A stretch of 45,250 bases of DNA from CAZKFN01 sp964552035 (GTDB lineage: Bacteria > Bacteroidota > Bacteroidia > Flavobacteriales_E > Vicingaceae): NCBI GenBank assembly GCA_964552035.1, contig CAZKFN010000008.1:1-45250 (forward strand), written 5' to 3'. How positions within the stretch are numbered: position 1 is the stretch's first letter; each line of letters starts with the position of its first letter. Both the position numbers and the translations under genes were made by a program. Of this stretch, positions 1 to 8,056 are shown piece after piece. The notes under the pieces are model-generated. The model searched no databases, had not been told where the DNA came from, and saw only the letters and a program-made list of their open reading frames with translations.

Positions 1-821
1 TTCAAAATAACTGGAATATTAGCATCTTTAGCAGGCAAAATGCTGGATGGGTGCAGGATTTTAGCACCAAAATAGGCCAGCTCTTCAGCCTCTTCAAAAG
101 AAAGAGATTTTATGGGTTTCGTATTTTCAACAGTTCTAGGATCATTGTTGTGCATCCCGTCTATATCGGTCCATATTTGAATTTCTTTTGCCTCAACAGC
201 AACACCAATTAAAGATGCTGAATAATCGCTACCTCCTCTTTTAAGATTATCAATTTCTCCATATACATTTCTACAAATGAAACCCTGAGTGACAAACAGG
301 TTAATACCTTTTTGGTCTGCCATTAAACGATTAATATTTTCTTTTATATAATAATAATCCGGCTCTAGGTCTTTGTCAATTCGCATAAATTGAAGAGCAG
401 GAAGTAAGCTTGCTTGCACACCTATTTCCGTTAAATACAACTGGAATAATGCTGTAGACAATAATTCACCTTGAGCCAAAACAGCTTTTTCTTCGTGAAC
501 GGTAAAAGAATCTTGCGTAAAATTCAATAAATAGTCAAAATGAGTATTTACAATTTCTATAGCTGTTTGTTTTTTTTCAGCTGTAGAATATAAATCTTCT
601 ACAGTTTTATAATATTTTGTTCTTAAACCTTCAATTAAATCGGCGGCAAACTCAGGTTTTGCTTCAAACATATAGTTGGCAATTTCTACAAGACTATTGG
701 TTGTTCCAGCCATTGCCGAGAGTACAACAACCTTACGCTCAGGGGAGCGCAACAGCTCTGCAACTGACTTCATACGTTCAGCTGATCCAACCGAAGTGCC
801 TCCAAACTTTAAAACATGCAT
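1..821 (-). CDS. lysC: Aspartate kinase (aspartokinase), 5' part; 3' end outside window
   Basis: Phosphorylates L-aspartate, the first step towards lysine, threonine and methionine. About 273 codons are present from the ATG at 821; the gene runs off the left edge. The N-terminus carries the aspartokinase signature KFGGTSVGSAERM (residues 5-17). Further family blocks include VLSAMAGTTNSL, the segment RGGSDYSASLIG and the block EAEELAYFGAKILHP near the window edge. The reading frame is open throughout. The C-terminal ACT regulatory region, and any fusion to homoserine dehydrogenase, lies outside the window, so mono- versus bifunctional cannot be decided. It is divergent from gldF. Confidence 0.93.
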   Translation of the reverse strand, partial: MHVLKFGGTSVGSAERMKSVAELLRSPERKVVVLSAMAGTTNSLVEIANYMFEAKPEFAADLIEGLRTKYYKTVEDLYSTAEKKQTAIEIVNTHFDYLLNFTQDSFTVHEEKAVLAQGELLSTALFQLYLTEIGVQASLLPALQFMRIDKDLEPDYYYIKENINRLMADQKGINLFVTQGFICRNVYGEIDNLKRGGSDYSASLIGVAVEAKEIQIWTDIDGMHNNDPRTVENTKPIKSLSFEEAEELAYFGAKILHPSSILPAKDANIPVIL

Positions 822-845
822 ATATTTTTAATTTTTAAATGCGTG

Positions 846-853
846 CAAAGATA
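846..853 (-). promoter_or_regulatory. Bacteroidota-type -7 box for the aspartokinase gene
   Basis: On the minus strand the sequence TATCTTTG fits the Bacteroidota -7 consensus TAnnTTTG and lies 24 nt before the aspartokinase ATG. No TTG -33 element is seen at the usual spacing. Confidence 0.5.
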
Positions 854-926
854 GGAAACAGCATTAAAATTATGTTAAGAATGTGAATGTATAGCAAAGA
901 GAAAAAATAAAGCACAGTTTAATTGT

Positions 927-934
927 TATTTTTG
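927..934 (+). promoter_or_regulatory. Bacteroidota-type -7 box for the gldF operon
   Basis: TATTTTTG fits TAnnTTTG and ends 25 nt before the gldF ATG. There is no clear -33 TTG about 20 nt upstream, so the assignment is moderate. Confidence 0.4.
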
Positions 935-959
935 TTTTTATTTAAAATCTTAAGGATAA

Positions 960-1691
960 ATGTTTAGCCTACTAAAAAAAGAAATACAATCTTTTCTAGG
1001 TTCCTTGATAGGATATATCGTCATCATCGTTTTTTTAACGATTATGGGGTTGTTACTTTGGGTTTTTCCTGGAGAAACGAACATTCTAACTGGGAAATAT
1101 GCTGATTTAGCTCCTTTATTTTCAATTGCTCCCTGGGTGTTTATGTTTTTAATTCCTTCTATAACTATGCGTCTTTTTGCAGATGAAAATAAAGCGGGTA
1201 CCATGGAGTTGTTGTTGACTAAGCCCCTAAGTGATTTGCAGATAATCTATTCCAAATTTATTTCCGGTTTATTGTTGGTGATTATTTCTTTAATACCTAC
1301 TTTAATTTATTACATCTCAGTTTATTATTTAGGTACGCCTATTGGGAATCTTGATCAAGGAGGTTTTTGGGGCTCTTATATTGGTTTGATTTTTTTGGCG
1401 GCAGCTTTTGTAAGCATTGGATTATATGCCTCATCACTATCAGACAATCAAGTTATTGCTTTTATCATCGCCGTGTTTTTAAGTTTCTTATTTTTTATTG
1501 GTTTTGATTTTATAGGATCCTCTGGGATGTTGGGTAAAATTGATTTACTCATTACCAATTTGGGAATTAATGAACATTATATGTCTATGAGTAGAGGAGT
1601 AATAGATAGTAGAGATGTTGTATATTTTATTAGCTTAATCACTCTTTTTATTTTACTTACGAAGTTAAAATTAAGTTCAAGGAAATGGTAA
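960..1691 (+). CDS. gldF: Gliding motility ABC transporter permease GldF
   Basis: Inner-membrane permease of the GldAFG-type ABC transporter, which is associated with Bacteroidota gliding. The 243-residue protein starts with a short basic segment and has about six hydrophobic helices (near residues 12-35, 55-75, 95-120, 135-160, 165-185 and 220-236). It contains the ABC-2 permease block TMRLFADENKAGTMELLLTKP (about residues 64-84). The length matches GldF. The gene overlaps gldG by one base (TAATG), which indicates translational coupling. The ATPase gene gldA is not in this window; in gliding bacteria it is often encoded elsewhere. Confidence 0.93.
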   Translation: MFSLLKKEIQSFLGSLIGYIVIIVFLTIMGLLLWVFPGETNILTGKYADLAPLFSIAPWVFMFLIPSITMRLFADENKAGTMELLLTKPLSDLQIIYSKFISGLLLVIISLIPTLIYYISVYYLGTPIGNLDQGGFWGSYIGLIFLAAAFVSIGLYASSLSDNQVIAFIIAVFLSFLFFIGFDFIGSSGMLGKIDLLITNLGINEHYMSMSRGVIDSRDVVYFISLITLFILLTKLKLSSRKW

Positions 1692-3433
1692 TGGGCAAAA
1701 TAAAAAAAAGGGATATTAGTAGTTTTATCATCAGTTTTTTAATACTGATTTTAATCAATTTTATTGCATCTTATGCATTTTTTCGTTGGGATTTAACCTC
1801 TGAGAAAAGATATTCCATTTCAGCTCCTACTAAAAAGATGCTAGACGAACTGGATGATAATGTATACGTCAAGGTATATTTAGAGGGAAATGATCTTCCT
1901 TCCGCCATGCTTCGTTTAAGAAATGAAATACGCGAGATGCTTAGTGAATTTAAGGTATATTCAAGCGGTCACTTAGATTTTGAATTTATCAACCCCTCAG
2001 AAAATCCTAATAGAAAAGAAAGAGATAGAGTTTATAAAAATCTTTATGATAAAGGTCTTCGTCCAACAGACATTGAAATTAGTGAAGGCAGTGGGATATC
2101 TAAAAAATTAATTTGGCCGGGAGCCCTAATTAGTTATCAAGATAAGGAAATGCCAGTAGAATTATTAAAAAGTCAATTTGGAGCACCCCCGCATGAAGTT
2201 TTAAGGCAATCTATTGAAAGCATTGAATATGGACTAGCTTCTACAATTAAAACGATTACTCAAGAACACTTAAAAAGAGTAGCTTTTATAGAAGGTCATG
2301 GGGAGTTAAATCAATATGAAACCGCAGATATTGTAAGTAGCCTTAAGGAGTTTTATGAGGTAAGTAGAGTTCCTATCAATGGGAATTTATCCGCTTTGTC
2401 CAAAAGGGTTTTTACTTCAAGGGATAGCTCTAAAGTACAAATCGTCAACAATTACGATTTGATTATTATCGCCGATCCCGATTCTACCTTCGATGAAAAG
2501 GATAAGTTTATCATTGACCAATACATTATGTATGGCGGTAAGGTCATTTGGTTGATTGATCAAGTAGAGGCAGATATGGACAGCTTACAAAACAAAAACA
2601 TGAGTATGGGGATTGCGAAATCCTTAAATCTAGACGATCAGTTTTTTAAATATGGAGTGCGAATTAATTACGATCTAATTCAAGATTTACAAGCTGCTCC
2701 TATTCCTATTGTTAGCGGTCAGTTTGGAAATCAAGTACAAACTCAACTGTACCCTTGGTTATTCTATCCACTTATCAGCTCTAGGGATAATCATCCTATC
2801 AATAAAAATGTAGATGTTGTTCGAGCAAAATTCGCCAATAGTATTGATTTTGTAGGAGGAGAGAACTTAAAGCGAACGACAATTCTTTCCACCTCTAACC
2901 ATACTAAGCTAATAAAAGCGCCTGCAAGGATAAGTTTGAATATGGTTAATTTTAAGCCCCCAAAAGAACAATTTAAAAAATCCAATGTTCCCATTGGGGT
3001 ATTGATTGAAGGTGAATTTACCTCTGTTTTTGAAAATCGTTTAACCTTACAAATTACTGATGCTGGAGAAATTAAATTCAAGGAGAAAAGTCCAAAAACA
3101 CAAATGGTTTTCTTCTCTGATGGTGATATTATTAAAAATCGATATAATCCAAAAACGGAAGAATATTATGCACTTGGATATGATAGATATACCCGACAGC
3201 TTTATGGGAATAAAAACCTTTTTATGAATACTATAAATTATCTTTTAGATGAATCAGGGCTTATTTTATCCAACAACAAGAGTTTTAAAATTCGACTTTT
3301 AGACCAACAATACATAGAAAATAATTATTTAAGCATTCAACTCTTGAATACGCTGTTGCCTATAGTACTTATTTTAGGTTTAGGGGTTACTTTTCACTTT
3401 ATTCGCAAAAGAAAATACACTGTTAAATCATGA
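1691..3433 (+). CDS. gldG: Gliding motility ABC transporter auxiliary protein GldG
   Basis: Substrate-binding or auxiliary component that works with GldF. The 580-residue protein has one membrane segment near the N-terminus (about residues 11-32), a long extracytoplasmic region of the ABC-type uncharacterized transport family, and a second membrane segment near the C-terminus followed by a basic tail. Recognisable blocks include RWDLTSEKRYSIS (about residues 30-42) and AFIEGHGELN. I chose the ATG at 1691 because it overlaps the gldF stop as TAATG; an in-frame ATG at 1685 would add only two residues. The stop overlaps the next start as ATGA, so the three genes form one coupled operon. Confidence 0.92.
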   Translation: MGKIKKRDISSFIISFLILILINFIASYAFFRWDLTSEKRYSISAPTKKMLDELDDNVYVKVYLEGNDLPSAMLRLRNEIREMLSEFKVYSSGHLDFEFINPSENPNRKERDRVYKNLYDKGLRPTDIEISEGSGISKKLIWPGALISYQDKEMPVELLKSQFGAPPHEVLRQSIESIEYGLASTIKTITQEHLKRVAFIEGHGELNQYETADIVSSLKEFYEVSRVPINGNLSALSKRVFTSRDSSKVQIVNNYDLIIIADPDSTFDEKDKFIIDQYIMYGGKVIWLIDQVEADMDSLQNKNMSMGIAKSLNLDDQFFKYGVRINYDLIQDLQAAPIPIVSGQFGNQVQTQLYPWLFYPLISSRDNHPINKNVDVVRAKFANSIDFVGGENLKRTTILSTSNHTKLIKAPARISLNMVNFKPPKEQFKKSNVPIGVLIEGEFTSVFENRLTLQITDAGEIKFKEKSPKTQMVFFSDGDIIKNRYNPKTEEYYALGYDRYTRQLYGNKNLFMNTINYLLDESGLILSNNKSFKIRLLDQQYIENNYLSIQLLNTLLPIVLILGLGVTFHFIRKRKYTVKS

Positions 3434-4479
3434 AAAACATATTCAGGCTAATTCTATTAATCGCTTTAGGTGCAACTGCATATTGGATATACCAAAACAA
3501 GGGGATTAGCTCTACTAATAAAGGACAGGTCTTAAAAGACTTTGCTGTTGGAGATACATCTAAAGTGGATCAAATATACATGAGTCATCCAAATGGCAAA
3601 GAGGTTTTAATTACGAGAAGAAACCTTGATAATTGGATGGTAAATAATGAATTTAAAGCACGTCCAGATGCGATCAACTTAATTTTAAAAACGCTTCATG
3701 ATGTTCAAATCCAATCTGAAGTATCTCAAAAGACCTTTGAAGGGGTAGTAAAAAGATTAGCTACAGGCCATACTAAAGTTGAAATTTATCAGGGGAAAAA
3801 TAAACCGGTAAAGGTTTGGTACATTGGAGACCCAACTCCAAGTAAGCTGGGCGCTTATGCTTTATTAGAAGTAAATGGTAAAAAATCTTCCAAACCCTAT
3901 GTACTTCACATGCTTATGGAAAGAGGTTATTTAGGAAGTAGGTTTTTTATAGACCCTTTATTATGGAGAGAACCTTTGGTAATGTCCTGTAATCCAAAAA
4001 ATATCAAAAAAATAGAAGTCTGGCATAGTGCAGACACCCTTAGCGGCTTTGCTATCCGAAAAATTGGAATTGAAGAATTTGAAATCAAGAGCCACCATAA
4101 AAATGATTGGGAGGATTTAGATCCTCGAGCTGCCATCTCTTACTTTAAGGAGTTTGAGAAAGTACACTATGAATATGTAGATGTTAAAACTGAGCAAGCT
4201 GAATTCGATTCTATTTATTTTTCACCTTTTCGACATCAAGTTAAAGTCAGTATGGAGGACGGAAGTGAAATTGAAATGCGAACTTTTAACATGCCGGTAG
4301 TAGAAGGTGCCACATTGGGTGGTGAACCCATTTACTTTCATCCCGAAAGAATGTATGCCTATAGCTCCTTCATGGATGAGAACAGCCACCCTATTGTTCA
4401 AAACCTTACTTTCGATCTTTTAGTCCCTGCTTATGAGGACTTCAAGACTAATACAATTGTTGAAAAGTTAATGGATTAA
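3430..4479 (+). CDS. DUF4340-like membrane-anchored protein of the gldFG operon
   Basis: A 349-residue protein with one N-terminal hydrophobic helix (about residues 4-20), acting as a signal anchor, and a soluble extracytoplasmic remainder. Its position directly after gldG (ATGA overlap, 4 bases) and its repeated beta-rich segments resemble DUF4340 proteins, which accompany GldG-like ABC transporters in many bacteria. The function is not established. Coupling to gldFG suggests that it works with this transporter. The family call rests on architecture and context rather than on a sharp motif. Confidence 0.65.
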   Translation: MKNIFRLILLIALGATAYWIYQNKGISSTNKGQVLKDFAVGDTSKVDQIYMSHPNGKEVLITRRNLDNWMVNNEFKARPDAINLILKTLHDVQIQSEVSQKTFEGVVKRLATGHTKVEIYQGKNKPVKVWYIGDPTPSKLGAYALLEVNGKKSSKPYVLHMLMERGYLGSRFFIDPLLWREPLVMSCNPKNIKKIEVWHSADTLSGFAIRKIGIEEFEIKSHHKNDWEDLDPRAAISYFKEFEKVHYEYVDVKTEQAEFDSIYFSPFRHQVKVSMEDGSEIEMRTFNMPVVEGATLGGEPIYFHPERMYAYSSFMDENSHPIVQNLTFDLLVPAYEDFKTNTIVEKLMD

Positions 4480-4482
4480 GAG

Positions 4483-4513
4483 TTGGCATACCCATTCAAA
4501 TACTATAAATTTG
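4483..4513 (+). promoter_or_regulatory. dnaN promoter (TTG-N20-TAAATTTG)
   Basis: TTG at 4483-4485 is followed after exactly 20 nt by TAAATTTG at 4506-4513. This fits the Bacteroidota -33/-7 promoter layout, and the -7 box ends 26 nt before the dnaN ATG. It is among the best-formed promoters in the window and implies that dnaN is transcribed independently of the gld operon. Confidence 0.6.
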
Positions 4514-4539
4514 TTTGACATTTTTATACGATAAAAGAA

Positions 4540-5661
4540 ATGAAATTTATTGCATCAAGTTCTACCTTATTAAAACAACTACAAAATATTAGTGGCATAC
4601 TAAACAGTAGCAACTCTCTTCCTATTTTAGACCATTTCCTTTTTGAAATTAAGGAAAATGAAATGCAAGTTACTGCTTCTGATTTAGAAAGTACAATAAC
4701 TTCAACTATAGAGATTGATTCTAAAGAGGAGAGTACCATAGCCATACCTGCAAAGCTTTTATTGGACATTTTAAAAACTTTGCCAAACCAACCTCTAACC
4801 TTTACGGTTAATGAAGAAACCAAAGAGGTGGATATTAACTCTGATAACGGAAAATACCAATTAAGTGGGCAATCGAGTGATGAATTTCCAAAAGCCCCTG
4901 TAGTTGAGGCCCCTTCTTCAGTAAATGTACCTGGAGAGTTATTGTTTACCGCAATTGAAAAAACAGTATTTGCCAGTGGAAACGATGAGTTAAGACCAGT
5001 TATGTCGGGGGTATTTTTTGAGCTAAGTACAGAACATTTGGTCTTTGTAGCTACAGATGCTCATAAACTTGTCAAATATCAACGTACTGATGCTAGGGCT
5101 TCTAAAGCAGCTAGTTTTATTATGCCTAAAAAACCCTTAAACCTGCTTAAAAACATTTTAAGTACTTTTTAAGATGAAATTAAAATTGAATTTAAAGACA
5201 CCAATGCTTCCTTTCAGTTTAGCAACATTAATCTAGTTTGTCGATTAATCGATGGGAAATATCCTAATTACGATTCTGTAATTCCAAAAGAAAATCCAAA
5301 TGTCCTAACCATAGATCGAGAAAAATTATTAAATTCTATTAGGCGTGTTAGTATTTTTGCTAGTAAAACAACCAATCAAGTTCGTTTGAAAATTACTGGA
5401 AGTGAATTGCAAATTTCAGCTGAAGATACCGACTTTAATAACAAAGCCAACGAACGTCTAACTTGTCAGTTTGAAGGTGAAGACATCTTGATTGGTTTTA
5501 ATTCTAAATTTCTTATCGAAATGCTAGGGAACTTAACTACAGACGAGATTAACATCTCTATGTCCGATCCAAATAGAGCAGGTATATTAACTCCGGTTGC
5601 TTCTGATAATAAAGATGAAAATATCTTGATGCTGGTTATGCCTGTAATGCTTAATTCTTAA
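4540..5661 (+). pseudogene. dnaN: DNA polymerase III beta subunit (sliding clamp), interrupted by one in-frame TAA
   Basis: The sliding clamp tethers the replicative polymerase to DNA and is essential. The frame from ATG 4540 to TAA 5661 spans 374 codons, the normal length, but TAA at 5170-5172 (codon 211) splits it. The first part (210 residues) begins MKFIASSSTLLKQLQNISG and ends in the second clamp domain. The same frame resumes at once after the stop with DEIKIEFKDTNASFQFSNI and runs through RRVSIFASKTTNQVRL to the typical clamp C-terminus MLVMPVMLN. No frameshift is involved: one base change (for example GAA to TAA) explains it. Because the gene is essential, a sequencing or assembly error is the likeliest cause. 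A second intact copy elsewhere, or readthrough, is possible. Confidence 0.9.
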
Positions 5662-5796
5662 GCTTATTGACCATTTGATTATGTAGAAGATATTTCAAAA
5701 ATTGCGAAATATGTCATTCTCAATAAATTCAATATAAAAGGTTGTTATCGAAATTAGAACCCAGCCATTTAACTAAGTAAACTTTTATTATCTAAT

Positions 5797-5817
5797 ACTT
5801 AGCACTTAGCACTTAGT
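5797..5817. repeat. Heptamer tandem repeat (ACTTAGC/T x3)
   Basis: Three head-to-tail 7-base units (ACTTAGC, ACTTAGC, ACTTAGT) followed by a partial unit lie in the spacer between dnaN and the PfkB kinase gene (5662-5918). Nothing else recognisable is in that spacer. Confidence 0.6.
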
Positions 5818-5918
5818 ACTTCAATAGACTAGGTACTAGCATTTTACCAATTTAAAAAAACTATTCTTTTTTTAAGAAATTGTAATTATAAATTAATTTT
5901 TAATACAAAAAGAATTAC

Positions 5919-6845
5919 TTAATCTTCTAATGTAATATCAAATTGAACTAAATCTACAAAAGCTTTTAATCTATTTTCTATATCTTTAGAATTAAGATTT
6001 TCAATGCGTTCTGTTCCAAATTTTTCAACGCAAAATGATGCCATAGCACTTCCATGAATAATAGCTCTTTTCATGTTTTCAAAAGAAATATTATCCGTTT
6101 GAGCCAAATATCCAATAAATCCCCCTGCGAAAGTATCTCCAGCACCTGTTGGGTCAAAAACATCTCTTAGCGGCAGTGCGGGTGCGAAAAAGACTTCCTT
6201 ATTGTAAAATAATAAAGCTCCATGCTCTCCCTTTTTAATAATTACATATTTAGGCCCCATTGTCATAATTGTTTGAGCTGCTTTTACAAGGGAATACTCT
6301 CCTGAAAGCTGACGAGCCTCTTCATCGTTTATAGAAATTACATCAATCAACTGTAAGGTTTCTTTTAACTCCTCCATCATGATATCCATCCAAAAATTCA
6401 TGGTGTCTAAAACGATTAATTTAGGACGATTTTTTAATCTCTCAATCACTGTTCTTTGAATAATTGGAGATAAATTTCCCAACATCAAATAATCTACTCC
6501 TTGATACTCTTCAGGTATGATAGGGTCAAAGTCTTCTAATACATTTAATTGGGTATCTAAGGTATCTCTTGTATTCATATCATTATGATATTTACCAGAC
6601 CAAAAGAAAGTCTTCCCATCTTTCTTAATTTGAAGTCCTCTGGTGTCTATTCCCTTTTTATTCAACATCTTGATATATTCTTCAGGAAAATCACTTCCTA
6701 CCACTGAAACTATTCTTGGGTTTTTAACATAGTTTGCTGCTGCTAAGCTTATATAGGTTGCTGCTCCACCTAATATTTTATCCGTTTGACCAAAAGGGGT
6801 TTCAATGGCATCAAAGGCAACTGTACCTATAGATAATAAATTCAT
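5919..6845 (-). CDS. PfkB-family carbohydrate kinase
   Basis: An ATP-dependent sugar or nucleoside kinase of the ribokinase fold, 308 residues and full length. It shows the N-terminal substrate-side motif GGAATYISLAAANY (residues 26-39), the VGSDFPEEY block (about 49-57) and the second PfkB signature DPTGAGDTFAGGF (231-243) with the catalytic-base Asp at about 237. The substrate cannot be read from the sequence; related Bacteroidota proteins are simply called sugar kinases. It is a single gene on the minus strand and ends in a spacer shared with dnaN. Confidence 0.88.
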   Translation of the reverse strand: MNLLSIGTVAFDAIETPFGQTDKILGGAATYISLAAANYVKNPRIVSVVGSDFPEEYIKMLNKKGIDTRGLQIKKDGKTFFWSGKYHNDMNTRDTLDTQLNVLEDFDPIIPEEYQGVDYLMLGNLSPIIQRTVIERLKNRPKLIVLDTMNFWMDIMMEELKETLQLIDVISINDEEARQLSGEYSLVKAAQTIMTMGPKYVIIKKGEHGALLFYNKEVFFAPALPLRDVFDPTGAGDTFAGGFIGYLAQTDNISFENMKRAIIHGSAMASFCVEKFGTERIENLNSKDIENRLKAFVDLVQFDITLED

Positions 6846-6868
6846 ATATTTTTTATTTAAATTTTTTG

Positions 6869-6876
6869 CAAAGTTA
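6869..6876 (-). promoter_or_regulatory. -7 box for the PfkB kinase gene
   Basis: Minus-strand TAACTTTG matches TAnnTTTG and ends 23 nt before the kinase ATG at 6845. No convincing -33 TTG is visible. Confidence 0.45.
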
Positions 6877-6936
6877 TTGTTTAATTCAAAACTAAGAATT
6901 AATATTGCAGTCCAATTTTATATTGGATATAAAAAT

Positions 6937-7010
6937 TCCTCCTTAGCTCAGTTGGTTAGAGCATCTGACTGTTAATCAGAGGGTCGTTGGTTCAAGTCCA
7001 ACAGGAGGAG
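6937..7010 (+). tRNA. tRNA-Asn (anticodon GTT)
   Basis: A 74-nt cloverleaf. The acceptor arm TCCTCCT (6937-6943) pairs perfectly with AGGAGGA (7003-7009), and the discriminator is G7010. The D-arm is AGCTCAGTTGGTTAGAGC. The anticodon stem TCTGA/TCAGA encloses the loop CTGTTAA with GTT at 6971-6973. The T-arm is GTTGG TTCAAGT CCAAC. CCA is not encoded; the next bases are CAA. Confidence 0.97.
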
Positions 7011-7023
7011 CAAGACAATCAAA

Positions 7024-7056
7024 GGGTTACCATTAAAATTACGGTAACCTTTTTTT
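7024..7056 (+). terminator. Rho-independent terminator after tRNA-Asn
   Basis: The inverted repeat GGTTACC (7025-7031) / GGTAACC (7043-7049) has an 11-nt AT-rich loop and is followed by seven T residues (7050-7056). It lies 14 nt past the tRNA, so the tRNA is a single-gene transcript. Confidence 0.85.
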
Positions 7057-7118
7057 ATATCCCTATAAATTATACTTGAAATGTGGGTAATTCAATAAGA
7101 AATTGGATTAGATTTAGC

Positions 7119-7922
7119 TTAAATTTCTACAACTCTTAATCCAGAATCATTAAAGGGCCCTAAAACAACCTCATCTTTTTCATCAATTAATTGCATGCGT
7201 ATTTGATGCATCCCTTTATCCAAACCATTGATAGAATAAGCTTGCCAATTACTAAGAATAAAAACCTCGTCATCAATCGTTAATTTTATTCTTTTTCCTC
7301 TCTTGCTAAGTTGAACATTAAATAAAAAGAAATCTAGGATTGGAAGCTGATTTCTAGGCTCTATTAAAAAAAGATGAGCTTGATCTTTATTAAAATAACT
7401 TTTACCAGAACCTACATAAAAATTCTCTAATACTGAAGTACTTTCAGATTTGACACTGTTCCCTTTTTCGTTAATTAAATAAGCAAACACCACATTATTC
7501 CCCGACATCAAATGAAGCGTAAAAGATAAGTCTTCTAAAGGTTTTGAGCTATAAAACTCATTATTTACCATTACACCCACCCTTAAATTATTAATTTGTT
7601 TTATCTTTTTCCCCTTTTCATCTAAAAGTTGAAAAGTCAAAATATGTTCTCCCTCCTCTAAGTTTCCTTTTAAAGGAGTAGTCAATTCTAATTTATAATT
7701 TTGATAGTCTTTTATATATTCTAGGGAAGATAGCTGAAGACCCTCTCCTTGAATTACCGTATCTTTTAAGGATAAAGTCTGCTCTTCATCTAGAGTGTTT
7801 ATTTCTTCATTTTCATCAGTAGAAGAGGAAGGATTTCTTGTTTCTCCACCACAAGAAATTAAGAATATAAAAAACAAGCCCATCATGTTGAAGGGTAACA
7901 AAATTCGCTTCATCATTTTCAA
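7119..7922 (-). CDS. Lipoprotein of unknown function
   Basis: A 267-residue protein with a basic start, a hydrophobic stretch (about residues 8-23) and a lipobox-like LISC before Cys24. This predicts export and lipid anchoring. An acidic, Ser/Thr-rich linker follows (about 28-50). The remainder looks beta-rich, with Ig-like strand patterns such as GEHILTFQLLDEKGK and a C-terminal GMHQIRMQLIDEKDEVV. I recognise no named family; extracellular beta-sandwich folding is an inference. It is divergent from tyrS across 134 bases. Confidence 0.72.
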   Translation of the reverse strand: MKMMKRILLPFNMMGLFFIFLISCGGETRNPSSSTDENEEINTLDEEQTLSLKDTVIQGEGLQLSSLEYIKDYQNYKLELTTPLKGNLEEGEHILTFQLLDEKGKKIKQINNLRVGVMVNNEFYSSKPLEDLSFTLHLMSGNNVVFAYLINEKGNSVKSESTSVLENFYVGSGKSYFNKDQAHLFLIEPRNQLPILDFFLFNVQLSKRGKRIKLTIDDEVFILSNWQAYSINGLDKGMHQIRMQLIDEKDEVVLGPFNDSGLRVVEI

Positions 7923-8037
7923 TTTAGGATTTAAGTATTTTGAATACTTCTCAATAGCATTACAATGTTAACAATTCTGTTTTAAAGTTTCTATAAATAA
8001 ATTAGTAGGAATAGCTATAAAGAAAAACATCAATAGG

Positions 8038-8045
8038 TATCTTTG
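8038..8045 (+). promoter_or_regulatory. -7 box for tyrS, very close to the start codon
   Basis: TATCTTTG matches TAnnTTTG and ends only 11 nt before the tyrS ATG at 8057, so the predicted 5' leader is just a few bases long. No TTG -33 element is visible. Confidence 0.5.
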
Positions 8046-8056
8046 TCAAAAAAACA

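Noticed and set aside
4540..5661. dnaN as a marker for a replication origin
   Set aside because: No dnaA, DnaA-box cluster or origin-like AT repeats are near; the neighbours are gld genes and a sugar kinase. The position gives no support for oriC here.
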